The translations under genes and the position numbers were made by a program. From the NCBI GenBank assembly GCA_016794345.1, contig JAEUKE010000223.1, forward strand, positions 1-64,000: DNA of 64,000 nt, read 5' to 3'. Below, one piece after another: positions 19,371 to 28,551 of the stretch. Below the pieces are notes generated by a model that saw only the letters and a program-made list of their open reading frames with translations, searched no databases and was not told the origin of the DNA. Within the stretch, counting starts at the first letter, position 1. The number at the start of each line of letters is the position of its first letter. The DNA comes from Myxococcales bacterium. Its GTDB lineage: Bacteria > Myxococcota_A > Polyangia > Polyangiales > Polyangiaceae.

Positions 19371-20809
19371 CACCAGCTCACCGGTCTGTAGTCCTTCAGG
19401 AATAGGCCCCACGGGTGCTCGCCGGTGTTCAAGCCCACGAAGAGCGGATCGAGCACGCGCGCCGCGCCGTCGATGCTGTCGAGCGGCGCGTGGAAATCGT
19501 GGACGCGCTGCTTGCGCGCGGCGTGCGCGAGCGGGTCCTCGTCCGTCACCCAGCCGGTATCCACGCTGTTCATGTAGATGCCGACCTTCGCCCAGTCCGC
19601 CGCGGAGGTGCGCGTCATCATGTTGAGCGCGGCCTTCGCCATGTTCGTGTGCGGGTGCCGCGTGGTCTTCTTGCGCCGCGAGAACGACGCCTCCATGGCC
19701 GACACATGAATGACGTGCTTGTCATTTGTTCGCGCGCGCATCATGAGCGGCTTGAGGCGGCTCGTGAGGACGAACGGCGCGATGGCGTTCACGAGGTGCA
19801 CCTCGAGCACCTCGGGCGTGGGCACCTCGTCCAGACCGAGGCGCCAGCTGTTCGTCGCGCGCAGATCGATCTGCTGGTCGTCCCGGTCGTAGAGCCCGGA
19901 CGGGAAGAGCGCAGGATCGAGCGCGGGCTCGTCTGCCCAGGCGCCGGGCGCGAGCGCGGCGGGCTCGGGGCGCGTCGCGAGGACGCGCGAGACGGCGGCG
20001 CCGAGCTCGGCCGCGGGGGCGCGCTCGGCCTCGAGAAGGTGCCCGTAGAAGGCAGGCGGTCGCCGCACCGTCTGGGCGGCGTTGTTGATGAGGACGTCGA
20101 GCCGATCGAGCTCGTCGAGCAGGCGTGCGGCGAAGGCCTCGACGGTCGGCGTGTGCCGCAGGTCGAGACCGTGCACCTCGAGCCGATCGTAGAAGGTCGG
20201 GTAGTCCGGCTCGGCCGCAAAGCGCCGCGCGGCGTCGACCGGGAAGCGTGTGGTCGCGATCACGCGCGCGCCCGCCCGGAGCAGCATGAGCGCGGTGTGG
20301 TAGCCGATCTTGATGCGGGCCCCGGTGACGAGCGCCACCTTGCCGGTCAGGTCGGCCGTCTGCGATCGCTTCTCCCAGTTGAGCGCGGCGCAGGCCGGAC
20401 ACATCGAGTGGTAGAAAAAATGGACGCGGTCGTAGTCGACCTTGCAGACGTAACAAGCGCGCGGCTGCTCGAGCCGAGCCTCCTCGTCTTGGGAGGGGTC
20501 CGCCGCGGGCAGGGGGATATCGAGCAGCTTGTGGATCGCCTCCGGCAGGAAGGCCGAGAGCGATTTCTGCCGGCGCAGATCAGCCGCCGAGAGCGTCGCC
20601 TCGTCGCGCGCGCGTGATTCCGTCCGATCCTTCCGGCGGAACGCCCGCGCGCGCGCGCGCCGCTCGTCCGGCGTGGGGCGCGAGAGCTTGCCGGCGGCCT
20701 CCAGGAGCCGGCGGCGCTCGGCCTCCGGCAAACGCACGAGCGCGGAGGGGTCTTCGAGAAGCGCTTCGAGCACCTCGGCCGCTCGACGGATGTCTTCTTC
20801 AGAGGCCAC
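19370..20809 (-). CDS. SDR-family protein with N-terminal zinc ribbon, catalytic Tyr apparently missing
   Basis: A 479-residue protein. Residues 1-110 are charged helices. C119-x2-C122 and C137-x2-C140 form a zinc-ribbon-like module (CYVCKV ... SMCPAC). The Rossmann part starts at VALVTGARIKIG (162-169, NAD(P) site), with NNAA at 242-245 and Ser370 in HVIHVSAME. At the place of YxxxK the sequence reads T388-N-M-A-K392, so the active-site Tyr is Thr. About 80 extra residues follow the NNAA strand. It may be a non-catalytic or differently acting oxidoreductase. It is coupled (TGATG) to the downstream alpha/beta hydrolase. Confidence 0.85.
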   Translation of the reverse strand: MASEEDIRRAAEVLEALLEDPSALVRLPEAERRRLLEAAGKLSRPTPDERRARARAFRRKDRTESRARDEATLSAADLRRQKSLSAFLPEAIHKLLDIPLPAADPSQDEEARLEQPRACYVCKVDYDRVHFFYHSMCPACAALNWEKRSQTADLTGKVALVTGARIKIGYHTALMLLRAGARVIATTRFPVDAARRFAAEPDYPTFYDRLEVHGLDLRHTPTVEAFAARLLDELDRLDVLINNAAQTVRRPPAFYGHLLEAERAPAAELGAAVSRVLATRPEPAALAPGAWADEPALDPALFPSGLYDRDDQQIDLRATNSWRLGLDEVPTPEVLEVHLVNAIAPFVLTSRLKPLMMRARTNDKHVIHVSAMEASFSRRKKTTRHPHTNMAKAALNMMTRTSAADWAKVGIYMNSVDTGWVTDEDPLAHAARKQRVHDFHAPLDSIDGAARVLDPLFVGLNTGEHPWGLFLKDYRPVSW

Positions 20810-20937
20810 GACGGAGGGCGCACTCTATAACGGGCATGCGTGGTCGTGCCACCGACCTCGGGGCCGCGCCCGCGCAGGGCGCACCTCCGGGAGCACACGC
20901 CAGCTCTTCGCAGAAACGCAGCGTGCCGCGCACGACG

Positions 20938-21642
20938 ATGCTAAACCCGGGCCCGATGCCTGGCCCGAGCCGTCCCGCGCTCCCGCTGCCCGTCGTTCAG
21001 CCTCTGGCGCCGCCGCCCGATTTCGAAGCGCGCCTCGGCGAGATGGGCGTGAAGCTCCCGCCTCGCGCCGCCGAGCAACTCGGTGCGTACCTCGCGCTCT
21101 TGCTCGCGATGAACGAGCAGATGAACCTCACCGCCATCACCGAGCCGGCCGAGGCCTGGTCGCGCCACGTGCTCGACGCGCTCTCGCTCGTGCCGCACGT
21201 GGCGTCGGCTCCCGCGGGCGCGCGTCTTCTCGACGTCGGCTCGGGCGGCGGCGTCCCCGGCGTTCCGATCGCGATCGCCCGGCCCGACCTCCGCGTCACG
21301 CTCCTCGACGCAACCGAGAAGAAGGTCGGCTTCTTGCGCGCGGCGACGGAGGCTCTCGGCCTCGAGAATGTGGACGCCGTGTGCGGGCGCGCCGAGACGT
21401 TGGCCCGCGGGGAGCTCGCGGGCGCGTTCGACGTCGTGACCGCGCGCGCCGTAGGAAAGGTCTCCACCCTTCTTTCGTGGACGGCGCCCTTTGCGAAGCC
21501 AGGCGGTCTCTTGCTCCTCATCAAGGGCGAGCGCGCCGAGACCGAGCTCGCCGAAGCGCGCCGGGAGCTCGCGAAACACCGATGCCGGCACGAGAAAACG
21601 GTCGTGACCCCGACGGGGCGTGTCGTCGTTCTTCGAAAGTAA
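20938..21642 (+). CDS. rsmG: 16S rRNA (guanine(527)-N7)-methyltransferase RsmG
   Basis: A 234-residue SAM methyltransferase that methylates N7 of G527 in 16S rRNA; loss gives low-level streptomycin resistance in other bacteria. Diagnostic motifs are NEQMNLTAIT, RHVLDALSLVP, the SAM loop LLDVGSGGGVPGVPIAI, VTLLDATEKKVGFL and VTARAVGKVSTL. An in-frame ATG at 20836 could add 34 Ala/Gly-rich residues, which I consider unlikely. It is not beside gidA/parAB, unlike in many genomes. It is divergent from the SDR gene. Confidence 0.94.
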   Translation: MLNPGPMPGPSRPALPLPVVQPLAPPPDFEARLGEMGVKLPPRAAEQLGAYLALLLAMNEQMNLTAITEPAEAWSRHVLDALSLVPHVASAPAGARLLDVGSGGGVPGVPIAIARPDLRVTLLDATEKKVGFLRAATEALGLENVDAVCGRAETLARGELAGAFDVVTARAVGKVSTLLSWTAPFAKPGGLLLLIKGERAETELAEARRELAKHRCRHEKTVVTPTGRVVVLRK

Positions 21643-21672
21643 CGGGTCGAGCCAATCGAATGGGGGGGCTCG

Positions 21673-21691
21673 ACTTCCGAAAAGCGGAAGT
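21673..21691. other. Stem-loop downstream of rsmG
   Basis: ACTTCCG / CGGAAGT form a perfect 7-bp stem with loop AAAAG, 31 bases after the rsmG stop. No T-tract follows, so terminator function is uncertain. The rest of the 156-bp gap to the next gene holds nothing I can assign. Confidence 0.4.
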
Positions 21692-21798
21692 TCGGCCGCC
21701 CATCCATGGGGTATCGCCGTTCGAAGCTCCGCTTCCGCGACGCCCGGCGGCATCGGTCTCGCGTGCTCGGTGGTTCCGCGAGAGAATGTCCCCTTCCG

Positions 21799-22872
21799 AT
21801 GGGCAAGGTCGTCCGAAACACGTGGGCCCCGCACGGGGCTGCGCCGATCGATCGAGCGCACATCCTCTCGCGTGACTCGAGCCCGGAAGGGCTCGACGTG
21901 CAGCGCCTGCGCTTTCGCGATCGCGCGGTGCTCGATCTCGATCCGGCTCTCGCGCACGTGGTCGGGGTGATCCGAGGTCGCGCGGTGCTCGACGCGCCGT
22001 CCACCGGTCCGCTGGCGCTCGAGCGGGGCTGTCACCTCTTCGTCCCTCTCGGCGAACGCGCGACGCTGCGCGCGGAGCCGGGCTTCGAGATCGCCCACGT
22101 CGCCAGCCCGAAGGCGCGAGGGACACGTGTGCTCCTGCGAGACGAGACGTTCGTCCGCGCGTGCGCCGACGAGGCGCAGCCGCTGCGCTGGATCCTGACG
22201 CCGCAGTACCTGAGCCGGAGGATCTTCCTGCACCACGATCACACCCTGCTCTCGAGGCGCGGGCACCCGGTCTCGTGGTTCCACACGACGATGTTCGACG
22301 TGGCGGGCCTTCCCACGAACGACGAGGGAGAGCCCGTCTTCAAGATGGCCTACACGTCGCGGACCGAGTTCAACGTCTGCTACGACGTGACCGGGCACGC
22401 GCGCGTGCGCATGAGCGGGAGCGACGGCGCATGGGGGCCCTGGCAGACGCTCGACGGCGAGAGCACCTACCACCTGGACGAGGCGCCGGAAGCCGATGGC
22501 AAGGTCCGCAACAAGCACGAGATCTCCGCGGTCGGCGGCTACGTGACGCTGTTCTGTGCCTTCGACCCGGCGCCCACCGGGATCGAGCGCCACAGGCCCG
22601 GCGAGTACAGCGACTACGAGCCATTCCATGTCGTCGCGGAACGACCCGAGCACGCGGCGCACCAGGCGCGCATCGGCCGGTACGACGAGATGGTCGACAC
22701 GCTCAGCCTGGCGAAGGCTCGTGGTGAGCTGGACTCCAGGAAGAATGACGCACTGTGGCAGCTCTACGAGGCGGGCCGCGCCGCGCAACGGATGCAGGAA
22801 GAGGGGCTCATCGCGAGCGCGCGGGACAGAGCTTCGGTCCTCGCGAGCTGGATCTCGACGGACGACGAGTAG
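21799..22872 (+). CDS. Hypothetical protein, possibly cupin-like
   Basis: A 357-residue soluble protein. I start at the ATG giving MGKVVRNTWAPHGAAPIDRA; an in-frame ATG at 21706 would add 31 low-quality Arg-rich residues. The middle is rich in conserved-looking beta-strands (IFLHHDHTLLSRRGHPVSWFH, VSWFHTTMFDVAGLP), with a His-rich stretch that could bind a metal as in cupins. The helical C-terminus (residues about 290-357) contains KARGELDSRKNDALWQLYEA. I do not recognise the family. It may be co-transcribed with rsmG (156-bp gap). Confidence 0.72.
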   Translation: MGKVVRNTWAPHGAAPIDRAHILSRDSSPEGLDVQRLRFRDRAVLDLDPALAHVVGVIRGRAVLDAPSTGPLALERGCHLFVPLGERATLRAEPGFEIAHVASPKARGTRVLLRDETFVRACADEAQPLRWILTPQYLSRRIFLHHDHTLLSRRGHPVSWFHTTMFDVAGLPTNDEGEPVFKMAYTSRTEFNVCYDVTGHARVRMSGSDGAWGPWQTLDGESTYHLDEAPEADGKVRNKHEISAVGGYVTLFCAFDPAPTGIERHRPGEYSDYEPFHVVAERPEHAAHQARIGRYDEMVDTLSLAKARGELDSRKNDALWQLYEAGRAAQRMQEEGLIASARDRASVLASWISTDDE

Positions 22873-22932
22873 CGCGCCGTCGACCCCGAGCAGCCCTTCC
22901 CTCGAGCCCTTCTCGGTGTCAGAGTCGAGCCC

Positions 22933-25626
22933 ATGTTTACCTTCCGCGGGCTCGGGCTTGTTTGCTCCTCACTCCTCGTCGTGGCGCTCGGCGCGACCGC
23001 GTGCGGCGACGACACCGAGCCGCAAGGCGGTGGTGGCTCGGGCGGAGGTACCACGAACACCGGCGGCGCCGGCGGAGCCGGCGGCAACGGCGGCTCGGGA
23101 CCGACGGGCGTCCAGATCCCCGGCCTCAGCGCGCCCGTGCAGGCGGCGTACGACGAGAACGGCCTCTTGCACCTCACGTGTGCGACGGACGACGACTGCT
23201 ACGCGGCGCTCGGCTACTTCCACGCGTCGAACCGCTTCTTCTTCATGGACTTCATCCGCAACCTGGTGCGCGGCAAGCTCGGCGCCCTGGTGAAGGCGGG
23301 CGACACGGTCCTCGCAAACGACTACGAGAACCGGCGCTGGTTCTCCACGCGTGACGGCGAGCCGCTCGAGCAGCGCCTCTATGACGACGCGAGCGCGCAG
23401 GTGAAGGGCCACCTCGATTCGTACACACGCGGCGTGAACGCCTGGATCGGCGACATGCGCGCGGGCCGCAACGACGCGACGCTCACCACCGAATACGACT
23501 TTGCGCTCATCGTGAAGGAAGCGATCCGCGACTGGGAGGCGGTGGACTCGGCGGCCGTCGGCCTCTACGTGCTGAACGATCTCTCGAACAACAGCGACGG
23601 CGAGATCGCGGCCGCTGCTTCGATGCCCTACTTCGACCCGGCGCTCGCGCCCGATCTGTTCTCGCTGCGACCGGTGTTCGACGCAGCGACCGTGCCCGCG
23701 GCGCAACAGAACACGGTGGCGCCGCCCGCGCCGTTCCCGCTGCCCACGACCGCGGTCGGGGCCGACCTCCTGCGGCAGGCGCACGCCTCGATGGCGAGGA
23801 TCGGCAGCGGCGCGAACGTCGGCTCGGGCGGCGACGTCGGCTCGAACAACTGGGTCCTCGGGCCTGGGCGCACCGCCGGCGGCCGCGCCATCCTCTCGAA
23901 CGATCCGCACCTGTCGCTCACCAACCCGAGCATCTGGTTCCCGGTGGAGCTCGACGCCAAGAGCCAGGGCACCGGCTCCTACCACGTCGCCGGCAGCACC
24001 TTCCCCGGCCTGCCAAGCGTGATGATCGGCCACAACGAGGATCTCGCCTGGGGCGTCACCACCGCCTACTGGGACCTCGCCGACGTCTACCAGGAGGAGC
24101 TCTCGACGGATGGCAGCGCTGTCATCTTCGAAGGGAACGAGGTGCCCATCGTCGAGAAGACGTTCACCTTCGAGGACGCGATGAGCGGCACGCCGAAGGA
24201 GCGCACGTTCCGGTGGGTGCCGCACCACGGCCCCATCGTCTCGGAAGATCTGGCGGCCGGCACCGCCGTCAGCATCCGGTGGACGGGCCACGACGGCGGC
24301 ACCGATCTGGACGCGTTCTTCGGTGTCGCCCGCGCGACCACGACGGAAGAGGCGCGCGTCGCCATCGAGCAGATCTCCAGCGCGAGCCAGAACTTCATCG
24401 TCGCGGACCTGGCTGGCGACATCGGCTGGTACCCCTACTCGAACGTGCCGAACCGCCCGTTCGCGTCGGCTGCGCTCCCGCCGTGGCTGCCGCTCCCCGG
24501 TGACGGCTCGGCCGAGTGGGACGGCAGCGTCCCCAAGGCCGATCTGCCGCAGCTCACCAACCCGCCGGCCGGCGCGATCGCCACCGCGAACGCAGACATG
24601 ACGGGCGCGTCATTCGACGGCGACATCCTCAACGACGGACAGGACGCGCTGCAGGCGGCGCTCAAGGCGAGCGGCGCCCGCGAGCAGCGCATCCTCGACG
24701 TGATCGCCGACGGCGGGAACGCGCACACGGTGGACACGATGCTCGCGCTCCAGGGCGACACCTTCTCGCTCTACGGCGAGCTCTTCGTGCCGGCGGTGCT
24801 CGCCGCCGCGAACAGCCAGACGCTGACGGCACAGGAGCAGGAGCTGATCGACGCGCTCACCGCCTGGCAATACACCTGCCCGACCGGGCTCGACGGCTCC
24901 GACCCCGAGATGTCGCCCGACTCGCCCGACGCGACGGAGGCGGCCGAGTCGATCGGCTGCACCGCGTTCCACGCCACGTTGTTCGCTGCCGCCAAGGCGG
25001 CGCTCGGCGACGAGATCGACGCCGCGTCGGCGCTCGCTGGCGAGACGGTGTTCGTGCCCAGCCGCCTCGACATCGCGCTCGTCCTCCGCTCGATCAAGGA
25101 CCCCGCGAGCATCGCGTCGGGCGAGCTCTTCTGGGACGACTTGACGACGAACGCCACGGTGGAGACGCGCGACGAGATCCTCCTGCGCGCCATCACCATC
25201 GCGACCGAGGCGCTCGCGTCCAACGGTGCGCCCAACGATTGGCGCTGGGGTCGCACGCACACGCTCACGCTCCGGAGCATCTTCGACAGCTTCGGCGTGC
25301 CCACCTACAACGCCGGTCCGTACGCGGCGCCGGGCGGCGCGGAGACAGTCAACGTGGCCAACCCGCTCAGTCGCGCCGTGCCCGCCGACGATCCGTGGAG
25401 CTTCGCCTTCGCGGCCGGGCCGTCGATCCGCTGCGTGACCGAGCTCGGCGCGGACGGCCCGAAGATGAAGTACCAGCTCCCCGGCGGCTCGGACCTCCAC
25501 CGCGAGAGCCCGTTCTACAACAACCTCCTGCCCAACTGGCTCGAGAACCAGGCGATCGACTTCCCGTTCGGCCCCGGCGCCGTGACGAACCCGGCGAAGA
25601 CGGTCGAGGTGAAGCCCGCGCCCTGA
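22933..25626 (+). CDS. Penicillin acylase family lipoprotein (Ntn-hydrolase)
   Basis: An 897-residue lipoprotein: signal peptide with lipobox ATAC (Cys24), then a long Gly/Thr linker. It is an S45 peptidase-type amidohydrolase. The alpha-chain region includes the GYFHASNRFFFMDFIRNLVRGKL block. The autocatalytic site is GSNNWVLGP, with Ser304 as the new N-terminal nucleophile of the beta-chain, followed by GRAILSNDPHLSL and the GHNEDLAWGVT oxyanion region. Family members cleave penicillins, acyl-homoserine lactones or other N-acyl amides; the substrate cannot be told. Lipid anchoring suggests surface or periplasmic action. It is longer than usual by about 100 residues, mostly linker and loops. 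Confidence 0.93.
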   Translation: MFTFRGLGLVCSSLLVVALGATACGDDTEPQGGGGSGGGTTNTGGAGGAGGNGGSGPTGVQIPGLSAPVQAAYDENGLLHLTCATDDDCYAALGYFHASNRFFFMDFIRNLVRGKLGALVKAGDTVLANDYENRRWFSTRDGEPLEQRLYDDASAQVKGHLDSYTRGVNAWIGDMRAGRNDATLTTEYDFALIVKEAIRDWEAVDSAAVGLYVLNDLSNNSDGEIAAAASMPYFDPALAPDLFSLRPVFDAATVPAAQQNTVAPPAPFPLPTTAVGADLLRQAHASMARIGSGANVGSGGDVGSNNWVLGPGRTAGGRAILSNDPHLSLTNPSIWFPVELDAKSQGTGSYHVAGSTFPGLPSVMIGHNEDLAWGVTTAYWDLADVYQEELSTDGSAVIFEGNEVPIVEKTFTFEDAMSGTPKERTFRWVPHHGPIVSEDLAAGTAVSIRWTGHDGGTDLDAFFGVARATTTEEARVAIEQISSASQNFIVADLAGDIGWYPYSNVPNRPFASAALPPWLPLPGDGSAEWDGSVPKADLPQLTNPPAGAIATANADMTGASFDGDILNDGQDALQAALKASGAREQRILDVIADGGNAHTVDTMLALQGDTFSLYGELFVPAVLAAANSQTLTAQEQELIDALTAWQYTCPTGLDGSDPEMSPDSPDATEAAESIGCTAFHATLFAAAKAALGDEIDAASALAGETVFVPSRLDIALVLRSIKDPASIASGELFWDDLTTNATVETRDEILLRAITIATEALASNGAPNDWRWGRTHTLTLRSIFDSFGVPTYNAGPYAAPGGAETVNVANPLSRAVPADDPWSFAFAAGPSIRCVTELGADGPKMKYQLPGGSDLHRESPFYNNLLPNWLENQAIDFPFGPGAVTNPAKTVEVKPAP

Positions 25627-25636
25627 CCAGGTGGGT

Positions 25637-25670
25637 CCCCCTCTCCACTCGGAGAGGGGACGTGGGGGGG
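25637..25670 (+). repeat. G-run hairpin repeat, copy 2
   Basis: A 9-bp stem (CCCCTCTCC / GGAGAGGGG, loop ACTC at 25647-25650) followed by A-CGT-GGGGGGG. It fills the 44-bp space between two convergent genes. It shares its plan with the repeats at 11290 and 39145. It could serve as a bidirectional transcription end, although no U-tract is present. Confidence 0.6.
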
Positions 25671-26144
25671 CTAGCCTTCCGTATCCGGCGCGCGCTCGAA
25701 GTCACGCTCGAGCCGCTCCATGAGCTCCGTGAAGAGCGTGAAGATCTCGAACGCGTCGTCGCCGTCGCCGCTGACGACGCGCGGCGCGCCGGGCGACATG
25801 TCCATCCCCTTCGCCTCGAGCAGCGCGATGATTTCCTTCACGCGGCGCACGCCCTCGAGCGGCGCTTCGATGGGCCCGCCCTCTCGCGCGAAGCGCGCGA
25901 GGAGCCGGCACTCGAAGCCGCGGCAGGTGTTCGGGCGCTCCTCGTAGACCGTGCACGACTTGTGCTCCGCGTCGAAGCGCGGGCACGGCAGCGAGAAAAA
26001 CGGGCCGTCATCGATGACGACGAGCCTGTTCTTCTTCGCCGTCTCCACCTCGTCGGGACGCAGCTTGCCCTGGCGAAAGAGCGTCCCGTTGCAACACAGG
26101 CCGCAGCTCTGACAGACCCTGGTGAGCGCCGCGACGTCGGGCAT
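25671..26144 (-). CDS. YkgJ-family cysteine cluster protein (Fe-S or Zn binding)
   Basis: A 157-residue protein. The N-terminal CQSCGLCCNG and the later CPRFDAEHKSCTVYEERPNTCRGFEC form the YkgJ/UPF0153 pattern of about eight cysteines that binds a metal or Fe-S cluster. Function is not established; some members have been suggested to modify proteins. The C-terminal 60 residues are helical and acidic. The gene is divergent from a small secreted protein (55 bp) and convergent with the acylase across the hairpin repeat. Confidence 0.9.
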   Translation of the reverse strand: MPDVAALTRVCQSCGLCCNGTLFRQGKLRPDEVETAKKNRLVVIDDGPFFSLPCPRFDAEHKSCTVYEERPNTCRGFECRLLARFAREGGPIEAPLEGVRRVKEIIALLEAKGMDMSPGAPRVVSGDGDDAFEIFTLFTELMERLERDFERAPDTEG

Positions 26145-26199
26145 CGACGTGGAGCGTACCGAAGTTGGCCCGATTCGACACCGCGTGAGAGGGGTCACC

Positions 26200-26658
26200 A
26201 TGTACTTCACGCCGATTGTCGCGCTCGGCTTGATGGCCCTCGGCGCTCCCGTGGAGAAGAAGGCCGCGCCCGTGCGGATCGCGTCGGTCGAGAGCCGCGT
26301 CGACGACAAGAAGCTCAAGATGGGCGACCCGAAGCCGGCTCTCCGCGCCGAGCTCGAGGACGCGCTCTCGGGCGTCGACTGGAAGCGCGAAGGCGTGGGC
26401 GCGCCGTTCGAGGTCTTGGCCGTGCTCGCCGACGCGGAGTCGGCGGTGACGCGCGAAGGGGCGCGTGTGCGCTGCGTGGTCCAGGTCGTGATCCGAGAGC
26501 CGTCGGGCGCCATCCTCGGCACCGTCAGCGGGACGGCTCGCGGGCACGACAAGACGCCTTCGCGCGCGGCGCTCGAGCGCGAGGTGCTCGAAGCAGCGGC
26601 GGAGTCGGCCTCGGCGGCGATCCCCGAGGCGGTGCGCCGATCTCGACGCGGTCGCTGA
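26200..26658 (+). CDS. Small exported protein, unknown
   Basis: A 152-residue protein from an ATG preceded by GAGAGG. The first 17 residues (MYFTPIVALGLMALGAP) look like a signal peptide or anchor. The rest reads as an alpha/beta domain with AVTREGARVRCVVQVVIREP strands and a helical, Arg-rich end. One cysteine. No family recognised. It ends 9 bp from the convergent recQ stop. Confidence 0.7.
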   Translation: MYFTPIVALGLMALGAPVEKKAAPVRIASVESRVDDKKLKMGDPKPALRAELEDALSGVDWKREGVGAPFEVLAVLADAESAVTREGARVRCVVQVVIREPSGAILGTVSGTARGHDKTPSRAALEREVLEAAAESASAAIPEAVRRSRRGR

Positions 26659-26667
26659 CGAGCGCCC

Positions 26668-28470
26668 TCAGCTCTGGAGGCCCGCCTCTTCGCGGAGCAG
26701 CTTCAAGAACGGCTCGCCGTAGGCGTCGAGCTTCTTCGGGCCGACCCCGGGGACCTGGCGCAGCGCGGCCTGGGTCGTCGGGTGGGCCTTGGCCATCGCG
26801 AGCAGGGTCGCGTCGTTGAAGACGACGTACGCGGGTACGCCGCGGCTCTCGGCGATGTGGCGGCGCAGCATCTTGAGGAGCTCGAACAGATCGCGATCGC
26901 GACCGGTCGCGACGACGCTGGGCGCGGTCACCGCGCGCGAGCGCTTGTCGGCGGAGCGCTCGAGCATCGGCGCGCCGCACGAATCACACGATGACCCACA
27001 CGGGGCGAGATCTTCGCCGAAGTGCGCGACGAGAGCCTGGTGGCGGCAGCCCGTCCCCTCCGCGAAGCGGTACATCTCGCGTGCCTGGGCGGCGACGCGG
27101 CCGGCGATCTCGTCCGAGCCCTCCTCGGCGAACTTGTCGTAGGCCATGACCTCCGCCCACGAATAGAAGAGGACGCAGTCGCTCGGCAGCCCGTCGCGCC
27201 CCGCGCGTCCGACCTCCTGGTAGTAGCCCTCCATGGAGCGCGGCATGTCGCGGTGGATGACGTACCGCACGTTGTCCTTGTCGATGCCCATCCCGAACGC
27301 GATCGTCGCGCAGACGACGTCGACCTTGTCGTCGCGGAAGGCGTCCTGCGACCGCGCGCGATCTTCGGGGAGCATGCCAGCGTGGTAGACGGCTGCCCGG
27401 ACGCCGTTCTCCTTCAGGAAAGCCGCGGTGCTCTCGGTGGACTTGCGCGAGAGGCAATACACGATGCCGCTCTCGCCGGCCCTCGCGCGGACCAGATCGA
27501 GGATGGCCCGCCGGACCGGCGGCGAGCGCGTGGAGCGGTCATCCCCGCCCTTCTTGATCGCGTAGAGGTGGAGGTTCGGCCGGTAGAACGAGCCGCGGAA
27601 GACCATGGGCTTGACCATGGCGAGCTGCTCGACGATGTCCTCCACCACGTGATCGGTCGCCGTGGCCGTGAGGGCGAGGATGGGCACGCGGGGGAAGCGC
27701 CGCTTCAGCCCGGCGAGCGTTCGGTAGGCAGGCCGAAAGTCGTGCCCCCAGTGGCTGATGCAGTGTGCCTCGTCCACCGCGACGAGCGACAGCTGCATCT
27801 GCGACAACACGCGACCGGCGGAGGCGTTCAGCCCCTCCGGGGCGACGTAGACGAGCTCGATCTCCCCGGCGGCGATCGACGCCATGCGGCGCGCACGCTC
27901 CTCGTGGGGGACGCTCGAGTTGAGGTAGGTCGCGCGCACGCCGGCCTCGGTCAGCGCGTCGACCTGGTCCTTCATGAGCGCGATGAGGGGGGAGATGACG
28001 AGGGTGGTCCCGCCGAGGACACGCGCCGGGACCTGGTAGGTCATGGACTTCCCCGCCCCGGTCGGCATCACACCGACGCAGTCGCGCCCCGCGAGCACCG
28101 CGTCGATCACCTCGCGCTGCCCTTTGCGGAAGCTCGGGTACCCGAAGGTGTCGGAGAGCACCGAGACCGGGTCCGGCCGGCGGCTCTTGAGGGTGGCTGC
28201 GAGGTCTTTCAGTAGGGCAACGGTGTCAGCGTCGAACAACGACGGTTCACGCCGGAACGCCAGGCGAAGGGCGTGGAGCCGCGCGCGGCAGTCCTCGAGC
28301 ACCGCCATCTTGCCGTCGCCCTCGGCCACGATCTGCGCCAATCGGCTGACGGCGGCGCGTACTCCCGCCCCGTCGATTGGCTCTGATTCGGCGCCGAGCA
28401 CGCCGCCGCTTACCACCGCTCCCGTCCCGCCTGTACCGCGACGAGCAGGATCTTTTCTTGCTGGGCTCAT
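26668..28470 (-). CDS. recQ: RecQ-type ATP-dependent DNA helicase
   Basis: A 600-residue 3'-5' helicase for recombination and repair. An N-terminal helical extension of about 100 residues precedes the DEAH core. Motif I is MPTGAGKSMTYQ (Lys141), motif II is DEAH at 233-236, and motif VI is QEVGRAGRDG. The zinc module has Cys in GCRHQAL and CGSSCDSC. An HRDC domain is at the C-terminus (about 525-600, AYVVFNDATLLAMAKAHP). Only some 25 residues separate the zinc module from HRDC, so the winged-helix (RQC) domain seems absent. It is divergent from a secreted hypothetical. Confidence 0.93.
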   Translation of the reverse strand: MSPARKDPARRGTGGTGAVVSGGVLGAESEPIDGAGVRAAVSRLAQIVAEGDGKMAVLEDCRARLHALRLAFRREPSLFDADTVALLKDLAATLKSRRPDPVSVLSDTFGYPSFRKGQREVIDAVLAGRDCVGVMPTGAGKSMTYQVPARVLGGTTLVISPLIALMKDQVDALTEAGVRATYLNSSVPHEERARRMASIAAGEIELVYVAPEGLNASAGRVLSQMQLSLVAVDEAHCISHWGHDFRPAYRTLAGLKRRFPRVPILALTATATDHVVEDIVEQLAMVKPMVFRGSFYRPNLHLYAIKKGGDDRSTRSPPVRRAILDLVRARAGESGIVYCLSRKSTESTAAFLKENGVRAAVYHAGMLPEDRARSQDAFRDDKVDVVCATIAFGMGIDKDNVRYVIHRDMPRSMEGYYQEVGRAGRDGLPSDCVLFYSWAEVMAYDKFAEEGSDEIAGRVAAQAREMYRFAEGTGCRHQALVAHFGEDLAPCGSSCDSCGAPMLERSADKRSRAVTAPSVVATGRDRDLFELLKMLRRHIAESRGVPAYVVFNDATLLAMAKAHPTTQAALRQVPGVGPKKLDAYGEPFLKLLREEAGLQS

Positions 28471-28551
28471 GGCCGGACGGTCGAAGGGCGCTACCGTGTA
28501 GAGACCCGCTCGGCTTCGGTCGACGGTCGTCCGAGGAAGGAGGCGTGCAGT

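Noticed and set aside
20836..20937. Upstream ATG for rsmG
   Set aside because: It would add 34 residues of Ala/Gly/Pro-rich text unlike known RsmG N-termini; the ATG at 20938 fits the family length better.
20941..22788. 615-codon antisense frame over rsmG and the next gene
   Set aside because: Shadow of recognisable plus-strand coding; no independent ribosome site or domain.
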